From the NCBI GenBank assembly GCA_035235625.1, contig CP141147.1:7305001-7369000 (forward strand): DNA of 64,000 nt, in the 5' to 3' direction. A model generated the notes under the pieces. That model was not told the origin of the DNA and did not search any database. It was given only the letters and a program-made list of their open reading frames with translations. The DNA comes from Saururus chinensis. Its lineage: Eukaryota > Streptophyta > Magnoliopsida > Piperales > Saururaceae. The position numbers and the translations under genes are program-made. Positions 44,973 through 57,048 of this stretch are shown piece by piece; the first letter of the stretch is position 1; each line of letters opens with the position of its first letter.

Positions 44973-46849
44973 TGTAATGTCCTTGATTTTTCTACGATTT
45001 TTTGTGTTTTTCCTACTATTTTTCTGATCATTTTCGGTGGAAAAATGTGATGCTTTGGAATATACATATTTATGTATTTCCCCCATATTTATACCCTGTA
45101 GAGTCAGGTGTGGGGCTTAGTCGTAGGCCGCGGGCCTCGCTGCACGCTTATGGCGTGAATTTTGGAGGTACAACGTGTGAATTGTAAGTGAACGCGTGTT
45201 AGGGACATAAATGTAAAAATTAAAAAGTTTATATAAATATGGAACCGAAGAACGGATTCCAGAAAGTTTTCGTCTTCCAGTAACTTTTCACGTCTAGTGA
45301 GTTGGGAGAGAAACCCGAGCCCATTTACGGTCACTCTGTTCTCCCTCCTCCGTCATCGGATTCAGCTGATTCTTGTCAGGTTCCTCCTTGCCTCACTGCC
45401 ACGAGTCCGTAGGTACTAGCTATGACCACCGCCACGGCCTCTTCGCTCCTCCACGAGGTACCGAACATTTTTTCGGGTTTTTCTCCTCTAAATCCCGTGT
45501 TTTAGCTATGGGGGTGCGATTTTGATGTCATTTGCAGCTGCCCTCAACTAGACGTATGTTTGTTTGGCTGCTAGGAACCCATAGGCGCTGGCTAGAGCCG
45601 TCGCCATGCTTTTTTCGCTTCGTTGTGAGCTACCGGTCTTTTGGTCGGGTTTTTGTTACTATTTTCACCTCACTGTCCGTGGGATTTTTGGACGCCGGTG
45701 TGTTTCCGGTCATTGTCCGGCCACCGGTAGGACTCCGTCCAGCCTACCTCGATCCAGTGTCGGTAGGGGGTTACTGTTCCTAACCCCACTTCACCCTATT
45801 GCCTTGCTCCGCCCGATTAGACGCTTTGGGTGCGTCTCGGGTCATTAGCATCGGCGAGTCGTGGGCCATTTGGCCATCACGGGCTTTGCCCCAGCTCGGC
45901 AATGGTGAGGGAAAGCCCCACTTGGCCCAATTATACACTCCGCTCGGAATGGGCCGCTTGCCCTACCCTATACCGTGCGAGATGCACACCTGCCCGCACC
46001 ATGATTTTTGGTTGTGGGTGGCTATCAACGATGTCGCCGCTTTGATTGGCCACTGCTAGGGCCTTAGCCTTATTGGCCTTTTGTGGGCCTTGGGCCACCT
46101 CTCAACAACCCTCTTCCTCGCCCCTTTGGGCCGCGTGTGCATGTGGCCACGCGCGTGTTTCAGGGCTTAGGCGTCGCTTTTGAGCCGCCTGACCATCAGA
46201 TGGCTTTGCCACCGAGTGGAGTTGACATTAGAGTCCTCCTCCACCTCTCCACTATCCTTGAGCGTCGCCCCATGCCCTCCGCCCTTATGTGGGCCCTTGA
46301 TAACGCGAAATCGCTGCCGTTGGGTGTTGTCCACAGCCGATTTCGACGTCTTGCGGCCGGCCGAGTACTTCTTAGCCGTCGGCTGACCTTCAGTGAGTAC
46401 ACCTTCAATTTCTGGTCGCACCGCCAGTTATGTTGGCATGACATTTATCCCGGCTGCCCCTAGTGTGCCACCGTGGATTGCGGACTTTGCCGCTTTGGCA
46501 TCTGACACTCCATTTGGTCGTGAGTAGTTCCGGAGCTTCCTAAATCCTCAGGACGACAACTCTCTCAGATAGGCAATGCTTTTGGCCGCTAACTCCGTCG
46601 CCGACATCGTCACCATCATGTGCTCGCCATCAAACGTCATGATTACAAGGTAGGGGAGCTTTGAACTCGTAATTTCATGATAGCATGCTTTAAATGAATA
46701 GCAGCATGCTAGGACTATATGATTGAATGCTATGGATGTTAAATCAGATCCGTTTGCATGATGTAAAAGGATAAATTATGCTATGATGAAATGCTATGAC
46801 GTGCATATGGGCCGTACGCATATTTGAAGTATGTATGGAATGTGTGTAT

Positions 46850-47225
46850 GTGCTAGTGATGGCTAGCGTGTATGTTTGAAGTATGTGTATGTATGTGCTA
46901 CTGATGGCTAGCGTGAATGTTTGAAGTATGTATGTATGTGCTAGTGATGGCTAGCATGCATGTTTGAAGTATGTATGTATGTGCTAGTGCTGGCTAGCGA
47001 GTATGTTTGAAGTATGTAGGTATGTGCTAGTGATGGCTAGCGTGTATGTTTGTAAGCTACGTATGTAGAATCTATATGTGCTAGTGATGGCTAGTATGTT
47101 TGTTGGTAAGCTTCGTATGTGTATGTATGTGCTAGTGACGGCTAGCGAGTATGGATGTTTATGTTTGTGCTAGTGATGGCTAGCGAGTATGGATGTGTAT
47201 GTTTGCGCTAGTAATGGCTAGCGAG
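46850..47225. repeat. Nine-copy minisatellite, unit about 43 bp
   Basis: GCTAGTGATGGCTAGC (itself partly palindromic) recurs nine times, spaced by TATGTTTGAAGTATGTATGT-type sequence, inside the long solo LTR. Confidence 0.9.
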
Positions 47226-48439
47226 CATGTTTGTAAGTTACATATGTATGAAAGTATGTGGATGTTATACGTATGTGGGATAGACATACGTATGCATGAT
47301 GGCTATTTGCCTATGATATGGATATGTGTACGTGTATGTGGGCAAAAGTATGGGCGATGGATAGTAAGAGGTGACAGAGATTTCATCTAGATGTGGATAT
47401 GGATATGAATGCGTAAGCATATGATGGATGATAGAGGATATGAGTATGACGGGTGAGGTTTGGAGTGGTTTATTTGGTTTGTATCAGAGCGTATGTTGGG
47501 GGACTGTCAAACAGTAAGAGTGTGCATAATTGTACAAGCATAATGTACAAATTATGAAGTGAAAAGTAAGCTCAATAAGTGAGGTATAAGTAAGAGGGTG
47601 ATAACTGGGGTTGGCTCTGAGGAGATTCATTTGTTGATGTCAGTGTAAGATGATTTGGCCATAAGGTGGATGGCAGAGTATGTAAGACTGTAAGATTTTG
47701 GTGTACGGTGAGTTTTGTTGTGATATGGACGGGTTAAACGAAGTCTGTTGCCCTGATGAACTAGGGTTTTGAATCGGGCCCAGCTTCGGTTTGATCAATG
47801 GAGCACGATACGTTTGAGTTTGTGTGGCATAATTGTACCGCATAATTTACTTAATTCAAACTTGAATTATAAGAAAGATAACGATAGCGTTGTGAGTTTG
47901 AGACCTGAGGGTTCGACGGATTAAGTTCCGTGTTTGAGCTAGCTGATAATGAGTCGGCTGAGCGTATCTCATGTCTTGCCATGGTGTTTATCCTGCGGGA
48001 TGTTGTCTATGTGCTGTATAGAGCACCGGACGTCTGTTGCTCTGTTGAGAGCGATGTTTGCTTTCGATTTGGTCTGTGTGCTATTTTTAGCCCAGACGTT
48101 TGATGCTCTATTGAGAGCGTTGTATGATTTTCGCCTAAGAGTGGCACTGTACGATTTTTTCCCAAGAGTGGCATTGGCACTATAGGACCCATTATGGTGG
48201 GCAATTCTATGGCACTATAAGACCCATTATGGTGGGCAACTGTATGACCCTTATGTGGGTGTATGTTCGTGCGCTCAGGTAAGTTGTATCATGGATCTAC
48301 TCTTACCTGTTTGATCATGTGCCCCATGAGCATAGGTGTGCCTTGCCTTCGAAAAAGTCCATGGCGTCTAGTCACTCCCCGGAGGTTAAGGTGATGCCCC
48401 AGTGACATTCTTTTCCTTTTCGACGCTGGAGCTTATTAG

Positions 48440-48690
48440 TTGTAATGAGCTTCAGTGGTCGATAGTATGAGCACGACTATAAGAGTATGAGTATCAGTAC
48501 GATTGTAAGAGTAAGACTATGGGCACGACTGTAAGATTATGATTATGAGCAAGACTGTAAGCGTAAGTTTCTGAGAAGATTGTAAGTGTAAGACTGTACG
48601 AGTAAGGTCATACGAGTAAGTTTATGATTGTACGAGTAAGGTCGTACAAGTATGTGTAAGTTGTATGAGTATGTGTACAATAGTACTAGT
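48440..48690. repeat. Degenerate GTAAGAGTA/GTATGAGTA short repeats
   Basis: Imperfect repeats of GTACGAGTAAG and GAGTATGAGTA within the long solo LTR; continuous open frames on the minus strand reflect the repeat. Confidence 0.7.
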
Positions 48691-49430
48691 AAGTTTGTAA
48701 GACCTTGGATAAGGGTGTTTGTGTAAGTTTAATTTGATGGTATGATTGGCACGATGGTGCATTTGGTATGACTGTATGCATATGAGCATGATATTTATAT
48801 GCTTGAGTGCTTCATGTTTGAGTTGCATGAACACATGTATTTTATGAACTTTTTGAGTTCACTATTTACGATTCTCCTATTGGGTATTTTCCTACTGAGT
48901 ATGAAAATACTCATTACCCTATTTTTTAGCCCAGTTGTCTGGGAGGCTTTTGCAGGTTCGTGTTGGAGAGCTCCTGGAGATGGATTCTCATTTCAGCGGT
49001 AGATTGATTCCCGTTGACACAAGTATATGCTTGACTCACTGCGAGTTTATTTGTGCCACGATCTAATGTATTAGGTGAGATGAGAATTAAGATGTTTATC
49101 TTTCTGGACTTTAGTTTGGATTAGACTGTGGATTGTTATGGGACTTGCACTCAGGGATGCCTAGGAGAGTTTTGTATTTAAAGTCTATGATCATAGCAAT
49201 TTATTCGTACAGTTGTTTTCGAGTAGCGCCTGAGGATATTTGCTTTGGCCGTACGATGGTTAATCTAATGAGAAAAACTTTGGATGAGAAAAACTGATGT
49301 GTTATGTTTTAACTTATAAAACTGTTTTATCAAGTTTCGTATTCGTCATTTTCTCCGATTTATAGCAATTATATTGCAAAATTTTTTTATGAATTTTGAG
49401 GAAAATGTATGAAAAACCCCGGGCGTTACA

Positions 49431-49735
49431 CCACCCCCTCCCCCAGCTCCCCATCACCAGCAGTGCCCCCCTCCTCCAGCGCCCCCCTACCCCCCCCCCC
49501 CCCGGCGGCCTCCTTGCCCCAAGTTGCCCCCCTGCTCCCCTAGTGTCCTCCCCTCCCCCGGTGCCCCCGCCCTCACCCAACTGCCCCCTCTCCCTAGCCG
49601 CCCCTCCCCAAGCTGCCCCCCTCTTTGATGTTTTAGAGGAGGGGGGCGGAGCCGGGGCTCCAGATTCAGCCCTCCGGCCCCTCTTCCTTCTGCGGTGGGC
49701 CAAGCCCATCGATTTGTTTTTTAAATAAAATGTAA
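49431..49735. repeat. C-rich tract, right part, with C14 run
   Basis: Continuation of 44813-44972. Holds a run of 14 C (49490-49503) and GGAGGGGGGCGGAGCCG. The Pro- and Gly-rich open frames in it are shadows of composition. Confidence 0.75.
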
Positions 49736-50530
49736 TATTAGTGACGCTTAAAAAGCGTTGCTATTTAATTTTGATTTAATTAATATTATAAATTTAATTT
49801 AATTTTGAATTTTTTAAAATTTTATCTTTTCCACCCCTCCTCTAGCTGGCCTCCCCCCCCCCCCCCTTATTTTTTAGAGGAGGGGGGCGGAGCCGAGGCT
49901 CCGAATTTAGTCCTTCGGCCCCTCTTCTGGTGAGATTTTTTTTTAAAAAATAAAATGTAATATTAGCGATGCTTAAAAAGCGTCGCTATTTATTTTTTAT
50001 TTAATTAATATTATAAATTTAATTTAATTTTAATTTTTTTTGAAAATTTTTATCTTTTTAGCGACGTATAGAAAGCATCGCTAATAATGACTTATTAGCG
50101 ACGCTTTCACTGTACGTCGCTATTAAGTTGTTTTTTATTTTTTTTAATTTAGCGACATATACATAAACATCGCTAATAAGTCCTTATTAGTGACGCTTAA
50201 GTATACATCGCTAATAATTTATTATTTTAATTTTTTTTAAAAATTAGTTTTCTTTTAGCAACGTAAAACAAGCATCACTAATAGGTTATCATTAGCGACA
50301 CTAAGGAATATACATCGCTAATAAGATATTATTAGCTACGTATAGTATATGTCGCTAATATGCCTTAATAGAGACGTTGTTTGTATACGTCGCTAATTGA
50401 TAATAGCGACGGGACTTTTTGGACGTTTGTAGCGACATTTATTATACGTCGCTAATAGGCATTAGCGACGCTTATGGGACTATTAGCGACGCATAAATGC
50501 ATCGCTAATAGTCTTTTTTGTTATAGTGTG
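49736..50530. mobile_element. CACTA transposon right end with TAGCGACG subterminal repeats
   Basis: More than fifteen copies, in both orientations, of TTAGCGACGCTT/AAGCGTCGCTAA-type words. The end reads TTTTTTGTTATAGTG at 50530, the inverted CACTA terminus. The matching CACTACAACAAAATG start of a sister element is at 57951. A second C14 run lies at 49853-49866. No transposase is visible. Confidence 0.85.
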
Positions 50531-50571
50531 GCATTATGATCACTTTATAGTTTTTATTTACTAGTATGATA

Positions 50572-50748
50572 CTCCTTTCGTCCCACATTAATAGTTCTAT
50601 TGGGCAAAAAAAATCCAAATTAATAGTTCAATTTTGGTTAGGTACTTAAAAAAATATCATAAGCTTATTTTCCCTTCTCTCGTACATGAGTTTCATCCTT
50701 TAATAAATCACTATTTTTTAAAATGTAAATATTAATATGCAAAAGAAG
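50572..50748. mobile_element. Degenerate Stowaway-type MITE
   Basis: CTCCTTTCGTCCCACATTAA at the left and ATTAATATGCAAAAGAAG at the right, each next to TA, with ATTAATAGTTC words inside. Diverged relative of the element at 26139. Confidence 0.65.
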
Positions 50749-51077
50749 TAATATTAGATCACAAGAGGCTGCCTTTAACCATGATCGTCTTGCAAACATT
50801 TCCATCAGAAAAGGGACACTTCAAGTTAAATAGGCCATTTTAGACAAGGCAAAACAAAATCAAAGTTCTACCGAGTCAATTCAATACAATTTAAAGCAAT
50901 TTTTTTTCATCGATATGTTTCCATTAGAACGACCACACGATAATTAATCATACTGGAAGGAAAACAAGTAAATACTTTGTACCCAAAATAAAAGTAAATA
51001 GTTTATGGGAATGTAATTAAGCGAAAGCACTCTGCTAATTGTGAGCAAAGTGCGCTTCAGCAAGTTTCTTGTTCAAC

Positions 51078-54000
51078 TCAAGTACTAGCATGTAGGAGAG
51101 GCGTGTTTGCATATTTCCAAGAGTGTGAATCAATCCATTCATATGTTGTAGGACCAAACACCTCCATCTGGGGAACAGCCTCAGAAACCTCTTTCCAGTC
51201 TTCTGCTGTCAGCTTGACCTTTAAGGAGCCAATATTCTCATCCAAGTTCTTAATTTTGGTTGTTCCTGCAGGCATCCAAGATCATGAGAACTTTCCGAGT
51301 TGTATTTACATTTGCTAATGAGCTGTTAGCGTTAAGAATTGCAGTGCACAGATGATAATCTTTCACTAGCAACCAATTCTGTAGATAAGCTGTCCAAGTG
51401 TTAAAATGTAAATAATTCCACCATTTCAATCTTCCCTCCTCTCCTGCTTCCATCAGGGTGAAAAGTGTCACTTGACGTTCCCTTGGATATATTATCTGAT
51501 GGTGAGGAGAAAAGGAGGGAAGATAAGGAGGACCAATAGGGGTGGACGAATAGCAACAGATTGGCTTTAAGTAGGGAGGTCACTCAGGCTAGGTATATGG
51601 GAAAATGTCATAATAATCCCCTTAATACCTTATTTCTTATTAATTGACCCAGCTAAATGTCTTTAAGGTTTCTTTTAGATACCTTACAATAAATGATTTT
51701 TTCTTCCTTAACTCTAATCCAATTTAGACCTTCATCTCTCCTCCTCTGGCACCAGCGTAGGAGGTGGCGGCCCTAGCTCATATTATGGCATTGACGGCTT
51801 AACCTCTGCTTCAAATCCCCTGGGATGCATCTCCTCCACCTCCTCCTTTTGTTCTTCTTCTCTTTTCCCTCCTCCTTCATAGCCCCCACATAGTTGGCCA
51901 CATCCAAAGTCATGACTAGGCAGTGGCAGCCAGATTTGGCTAGCTACTAGTTGGCGGTGGCCAAATTTCACTAGGCAACACAACCAGATCCAGCCTTAGG
52001 CAGCCTGCAGCCAACCAGATCTAGCCTAGAAGACCATTGCCAAACCAGAATGCGACCAGCTAGATCTGGTATGGCCAAGGCTTTCTAGGCTAGACCGTGT
52101 CTTCGGCTGTAACTGCCTCTCGTTTGTATTGTTCGTTGGGAAGGAGGAGGAGGAAGAAGAGGAGGTAGGGTAGCCATCGGAGCCACAACCTTTACAAGAG
52201 CCACTGTTGTTGTTGCCTTAGTTAAAGAAGAAGATATAGGTTTATTTTAGTTAGGGTAATAAGGTAAGAAATATCATGGGGGGTGGATTGGGTAAGGGAG
52301 AAAGATAAAAAAAATACCATCAGTATCTTCATAAACGGGTGTTGAGGGGATTTATGGGGTATAAATAGATACATTCATATGGAAAACCAGACCCAACCTT
52401 ACCCTAATTGGTCGAGTTTTAGGTTTATATATTGAACCTGAATAACTACTCAAGTTGGGTTTAGGTTTCAAGCGATCCAACCCAACCTAACCATATTAAG
52501 GCTATAAATATTAAATTTTTATAATTTTTATTTAAATACTAAGAGATAAAAATAAATACTAATTTAAAATCTTGTACTTTTTTCATAATTGATGGAGTTC
52601 TTTTATGAAAAAGGTCAAGTAAACTAATTTTTTTTTAATTTTAAACTTTTTGGGTTACTAATTCTTAAATAGTAATTAATTCAAGTTTAACAAAACCAGA
52701 CCCCGACATCACTAGTTATGAGGCAACTCACACTCAACTCGATGTGGGTAGCCAATCAGCTCCTACTTTTAAAAACGCGTGCAGATGTGAACCTTATTTT
52801 TATGTTTTTTTTTTTTAAGAGAAGATGGAGATTGACTGATGACTTGCACTGAATCCGGTACGAGTACCTCACAGCCTATCGGAATTCGTATAGCATTACC
52901 AGAAATGTTAGTGTGATAATCGTTGTCATCCTTATTTCCGAGTCTCATTTTAAGGGAGCAACGAGAGATCTACCGTGGTTTCTACCAGCTTGTGAATTGA
53001 ATTCCTGAATAATTTTAAAATGTAACAACAAATTTCAGTATGAGAAAACAAGCCAACCTGGGATTGGAACCACATCATCCCCTTGATTAAGGACCCAGGC
53101 TAGGGCTAATTGTGCAGTGGTACACCTGTGTTTCTGAGCCAGTTTCTTTATTCTCCAATACAAAATCTTGTTTTTCTCTAAGTTTTCGGCGCTAAATCTC
53201 GGCTGTGAAGACTGACAAAAAAAGATGATCTAGTTTTAGCACAGTATCAATTTTTATGTTGCCACTTCACAAAAAGAACAAAAGGATTAAAACTGCTTAA
53301 TCCGAATCCCAAGTCCATACCAAAAAACTCTGTGCAGGTAAATTTTCCACAACAGCTTTGCCAGCAAAAAAACCTCGTCCAAGTGGGCTATATGTAACAA
53401 CACCAATACCAAGTTCCCTGCAAATATAAGAAGAATTATTTTGGACTAATCGTCTCCTGTTAAGTCCACTTCAATTTTCTGCACTACTATCTGAATTGTA
53501 AAGCGTAAGGAAACATTTTTCAAGCTCCTTAATGACAATGAGCCTAGTATAAGCCGCGCATTGAAGCCGCTAATGCTAACGTAAACTAGTGTGTGCACCG
53601 TCGATTTCATAGATAAAAAACTCATTTTTACAACTTACACTAGGCTCATTGTTAATAGAGTATAAAAAAACATTTCCCATATAGAAGACCAAAGCCTATA
53701 AATACTCACTTAATACTAGTGTTTGAACTTTAAATGAATGTTTTTAAAAAATGTTTTAGTGACGTGAAGATTTATGCATGAAAAACCTATTTCATCTTTT
53801 AAATACTATTAATCAATAAAGACCACTTTTTTGGATCCTACTAATTAATTATTTTCAAATGATGAAATAGGTTCTTAATGTATGAAATCTTTTAAATACT
53901 ATTAATTAATAAAGACCACTTTTTTGGATTCTACTAATTAATTATTTTCAAATGATGAAATAGGTTCTTAATGTATGAAACTTAACGTCAATGTAGCATT

Positions 54001-56979
54001 ACGCTCTTAAAAACTAACCAGTTACGTGGCCGGTTCGAGGTTCTTTAAGGTCAACCTGGTGGTTTGAATGGCAAAAAATAACCAAAAGGACTGGCCTGGA
54101 CAGTTGAGATGTGTTCCCTTTAAACACCTTGTTCTTCGTAATAAAACATATTTTTTTACTTGCTCCATGACTAGTGCCCGTGACTATGTAACATGGTGCT
54201 CCTAACATAATACATAATTGGTGATATTAGAGAGGCAAATAGATCTAACATGGTATACATAGTGACCATGTTTACCTCTATATATTATGTTAAGAGCCTT
54301 ATGTAATATGGTCATGAATCTTGGTTAGGCTAGACGCGTCCCTTTATAATACGCTCTCTTTTCTCTATTCATAAATTCAGAAGAGTTCTTTTATAAAGGC
54401 ACATGTTATGACAGAGCCAATCTCACAGTTTTCCTACAACCATCCAGGCCATTCGCACCATGTCATGCAGGTTCCATCCAGGCTGATCTCTTGAACTTAT
54501 TTCAGGCACATTACATATTACATATATATTAAGGAATACCTGCAGAGTGGGACTATCTCTTCTTCAACATCTCGAGCCCAGAGAGACCATTCAATTTGGA
54601 CGGCTGTAATAGGGTGCACTGCATGTGCTCGGCGTATTGTATCTGCACTTGCTTCAGATAACCCAACATACCTTATCTTCCCTTCTTTCACCAGATTCCT
54701 GAGTTCTCCCATCTACCTCAAGTCCAGAAATAGGTTCAGCAAAAACTTCACTCTAGACTTGCACCATTTGTTATTGTTAGGGAAGAAGGATATGTGACGA
54801 AAATATTTCAAAGACCAACTCCATGTGACCAGAGCCCATGACTATGTTACATAGAGTTCTGAACATAGTACATATATGCCAGTACATAATCTATGTGCCA
54901 CATTAGTTGACGTGTTGTACTTCATGCACCATGTTCAAAGCCCTATGTGACATGATCACAGGGCTTTGGAGACCAGAGCAGGCTAGACGCATTCTATATG
55001 TAATCATAAACTAAAACAAGCATCAAACAGAAACAACATACTGTTTCTTCTATAGGTACTGATGTATCCACGCGGTGCTGATAGTAAAGATCAATATAGT
55101 CTATATCAAGTCGTTTAAGGCTAGCTTCACAACACATGCGTACATACTCGGGGGTCCCGTTTATAACCATGCTGGAAGATTCCATCTTAACAATACCAAA
55201 CTTCGTTGCCAACTGGATCTCTTCTCGTGGCAGCTGCTTTAAAGCCTGCACAAACCATTCGAAAAAAGATTGATCTCCACTGCTGCCTGATGCTTTCATC
55301 AACTCGTTCGGAGAAGAGGAATGAGAAAAGTTGGTTGCACTGTTTTTAAAAGGAAAATGATATTTTACATAACAAAAACTCTCATGAGTTTTGGTTGGAT
55401 TGAATATGTGAGCCTAAGTGAACTTTGTGTAAGGTCTATTTGTTAAGTCCACCCAAAACTCATGTGGGAGTCTTTGGTGTTTTTTTGGTTAAACCGGACT
55501 TGACCAGATTAGTGAACTTTCTAGGTAGAACAAATTTAAATATCAAATCAGAGTTTTTTTTTCTTGAACTAAATTTATGCCTTATTAAATTGTGAAAATA
55601 TTAAATACAGACTGGGTACCAACTTGGGATGCCTAGCACTAATTAGAACCGGGATATATTACCGTGTTTTTTAATATGTCAGCTATTTTTCCAGAGCCAA
55701 TGGAAAAGAGTATGAACGAGCCACTTTATGATTGGTTATATGCACCACCTAAGTATGCCATGTTGGTACCCTATCTATATGCAATATTTTTCTTGATTGA
55801 ACCAAAGAACAGGGACCCAACCACCAATGGAAGGTCAATTTTAAAAACACTGATTGGTAGAGTCTTCATTTACTTCATAATATAAACATACAAAATATTT
55901 GCACAGAAGTACCTTTCCGAGAAGGATCTCATTAGCATTAGCTCCATAAGAATCAGCAGTATCAAAAAAAGTGATCCCTCTGCTGAAAGCATCCTTTACG
56001 AGTGATAGTGCAGCTTCATCAGATAGAGGAGTGTTGTACGTTCCGGTGAGGCCCACACATCCAAATCCTAACTTTGAAACCTTGAACAAAATGTCCAAGA
56101 CCAAAATGCAATTTAAAAGTTGATTTCCATAAGGCATAAGTGAATTGTAACTAAGTGTCAATTGGGTCTAATTGATAATAGACAGGCTAGTTCTGGCCAT
56201 CTATTCCTGCCACTAAGTATCAATCAGTGGCATTACTGGTAAAAAATTCTTCACATCTAAAGGAAGAAAGTGTTGAATATCAGAGTCTGGTTTATTAGAT
56301 GGGCCATCACTTTTTTTTTCTATTTACCTCTAATAATTAGATCCCATAGTGTCACTTTGGTTCATGCATTAATACAAAGATAAAGTTTCAGTGAACATGA
56401 TCATATTTAAGATTACAGTGTGTTTATCTTCTTAATAAGGTTCTATTCAAAGTACAACAGTCATTAATCGCATGTAAAAACACAGAAGATATTTTTTCTA
56501 TGAAGATTAGTTCTAGTCTCCTAGATAATAGTTTACCAAATAAAAACCGGAAGATTAAGGATAAATAGAGAATTAATCTTCAGAGTATTATAGAGGACAG
56601 TTTGATATTTATAATCAAGGAAATAAAAAGTGAGAAAATTTCAATTCTTCCAATAAACAAAGATTGGAAAGATCCAATAAAAAAAACAGAAAAAAGAGAA
56701 AGCAAGACTCTTTGACAATGACCATCTGAGTTCCATCCACCTTTCGCTTTCTATTCAGAGTCTCATATATGATTAACCTTCAGACTCTTTACATTATAGT
56801 GGTTATAAAAAATTTATAATCAAGTGAGAAAAAAAGGTAAAACTATGAGGGTCAGTCCAGTATTTGGCTTGGCTTTTGTTAGATTGAATCTCCATTATCA
56901 AAAGTAAAGAGTAAGGAATTACCTCTAACCCCTGGCTCCCCAACTTAACTCTTGAAATGTGACCTCCGGTATCGGCCAT
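51078..56979 (-). CDS. Aldo-keto reductase, PCNT115/perakine reductase type (AKR gene 2), 7 exons
   Basis: Second aldo-keto reductase, a duplicate of AKR gene 1. Exons in coding order: 56923-56979, 55913-56080, 55042-55245, 54540-54712, 53321-53417, 53058-53211, 51078-51265. All introns have GT..AG ends; the total of 1041 bases gives 346 aa plus stop. The chosen start gives [19 protein letters not shown], aligning with gene 1; an in-frame ATG at 57048 would add 23 mostly basic residues. Catalytic residues: Asp59 and Tyr64 ([11 protein letters not shown]), Lys90 (ATKFG), His132 (YYQHRVD). [11 protein letters not shown] and [15 protein letters not shown] are kept. Introns are 842, 667, 329, 1122, 109 and 1792 bases, shorter than in gene 1 but holding small inverted-repeat elements. 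The gene sits between two CACTA ends (50530 and 57951). An intact frame suggests a functional enzyme; substrate unknown. Confidence 0.93.
51590..52500. other. Insert-like GC-richer patch in intron 6 of AKR gene 2
   Basis: Within the 1792-base intron. CAGCCAGATTTGGCTAGCTA-type words recur, and partial inverted similarity links 51600-51720 with 52240-52330 (ACCTTATTTCTTA versus TAAGGTAAGAAAT). GGTTGGGTTTAGG-like words appear near 52400-52500. Probably mobile DNA; family unknown. Confidence 0.35.
53530..53656. mobile_element. 127-bp MITE in intron 4 of AKR gene 2
   Basis: Terminal inverted repeat ACAATGAGCCTAGTATAAG (left) against CTTACACTAGGCTCATTGT (right), bounded by TTAA-like sequence, as in small Tourist/Harbinger elements. 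Confidence 0.7.
53801..53981. repeat. 93-bp tandem duplication in intron 4 of AKR gene 2
   Basis: Copies 53801-53893 and 53894-53981 start AAATACTATTAATTAATAAA and differ at two or three positions. Confidence 0.9.
54160..54345. mobile_element. Inverted-repeat MITE, copy 1 (intron 4 of AKR gene 2)
   Basis: GCCCGTGACTATGTAACATG on the left is answered by TATGTAATATGGTCATGAAT on the right; outer GGCTAGACGC is shared with copy 2. Confidence 0.6.
54815..55000. mobile_element. Inverted-repeat MITE, copy 2 (intron 3 of AKR gene 2)
   Basis: GCCCATGACTATGTTACAT on the left, ATGTGACATGATCACAGGGC on the right, then GGCTAGACGC as in copy 1. It fills over half of the 329-base intron and ends about 40 bases from exon 3. 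Confidence 0.65.
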
Positions 56980-57048
56980 TGCTGTCTCTGCAGTCCTCAC
57001 CAGTCTTCTCCCTGCCAACTTTTTTTTTGGCACTTCTCTCTCTGCCAT

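Larger units (their letters stand above)
44973..49430 (+). mobile_element. Long solo LTR, 4.46 kb
   Basis: Starts TGTAATGTCC, ends GGGCGTTACA (inverted ends), flanked by CCACT (44968-44972) and CCACC (49431-49435), a 5-bp duplication with one change. No primer site, gag or pol inside, so a solo LTR of an unusually long-LTR family. It has a TATA-like region, GC-rich 45370-46640 whose open frames match nothing known, tandem repeats at 46850-47225, and a stretch 48880-48990 shared in layout with the LTR at 11030. Confidence 0.8.

Noticed and set aside
44668-45086. Pro-, Gly- and Arg-rich open frames on both strands
   Set aside because: Produced by C-rich DNA at the chromovirus LTR/C-tract edge; long in every frame, no motif.
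45532-46463. Several open frames of 68-126 aa in the long solo LTR
   Set aside because: GC-rich LTR leader with open frames in many phases; no recognisable domain and no conservation evidence.
49314-49728. 131-aa and 110-aa open frames
   Set aside because: Again C-rich composition; they also cross the boundary between a solo LTR and a C-rich array.
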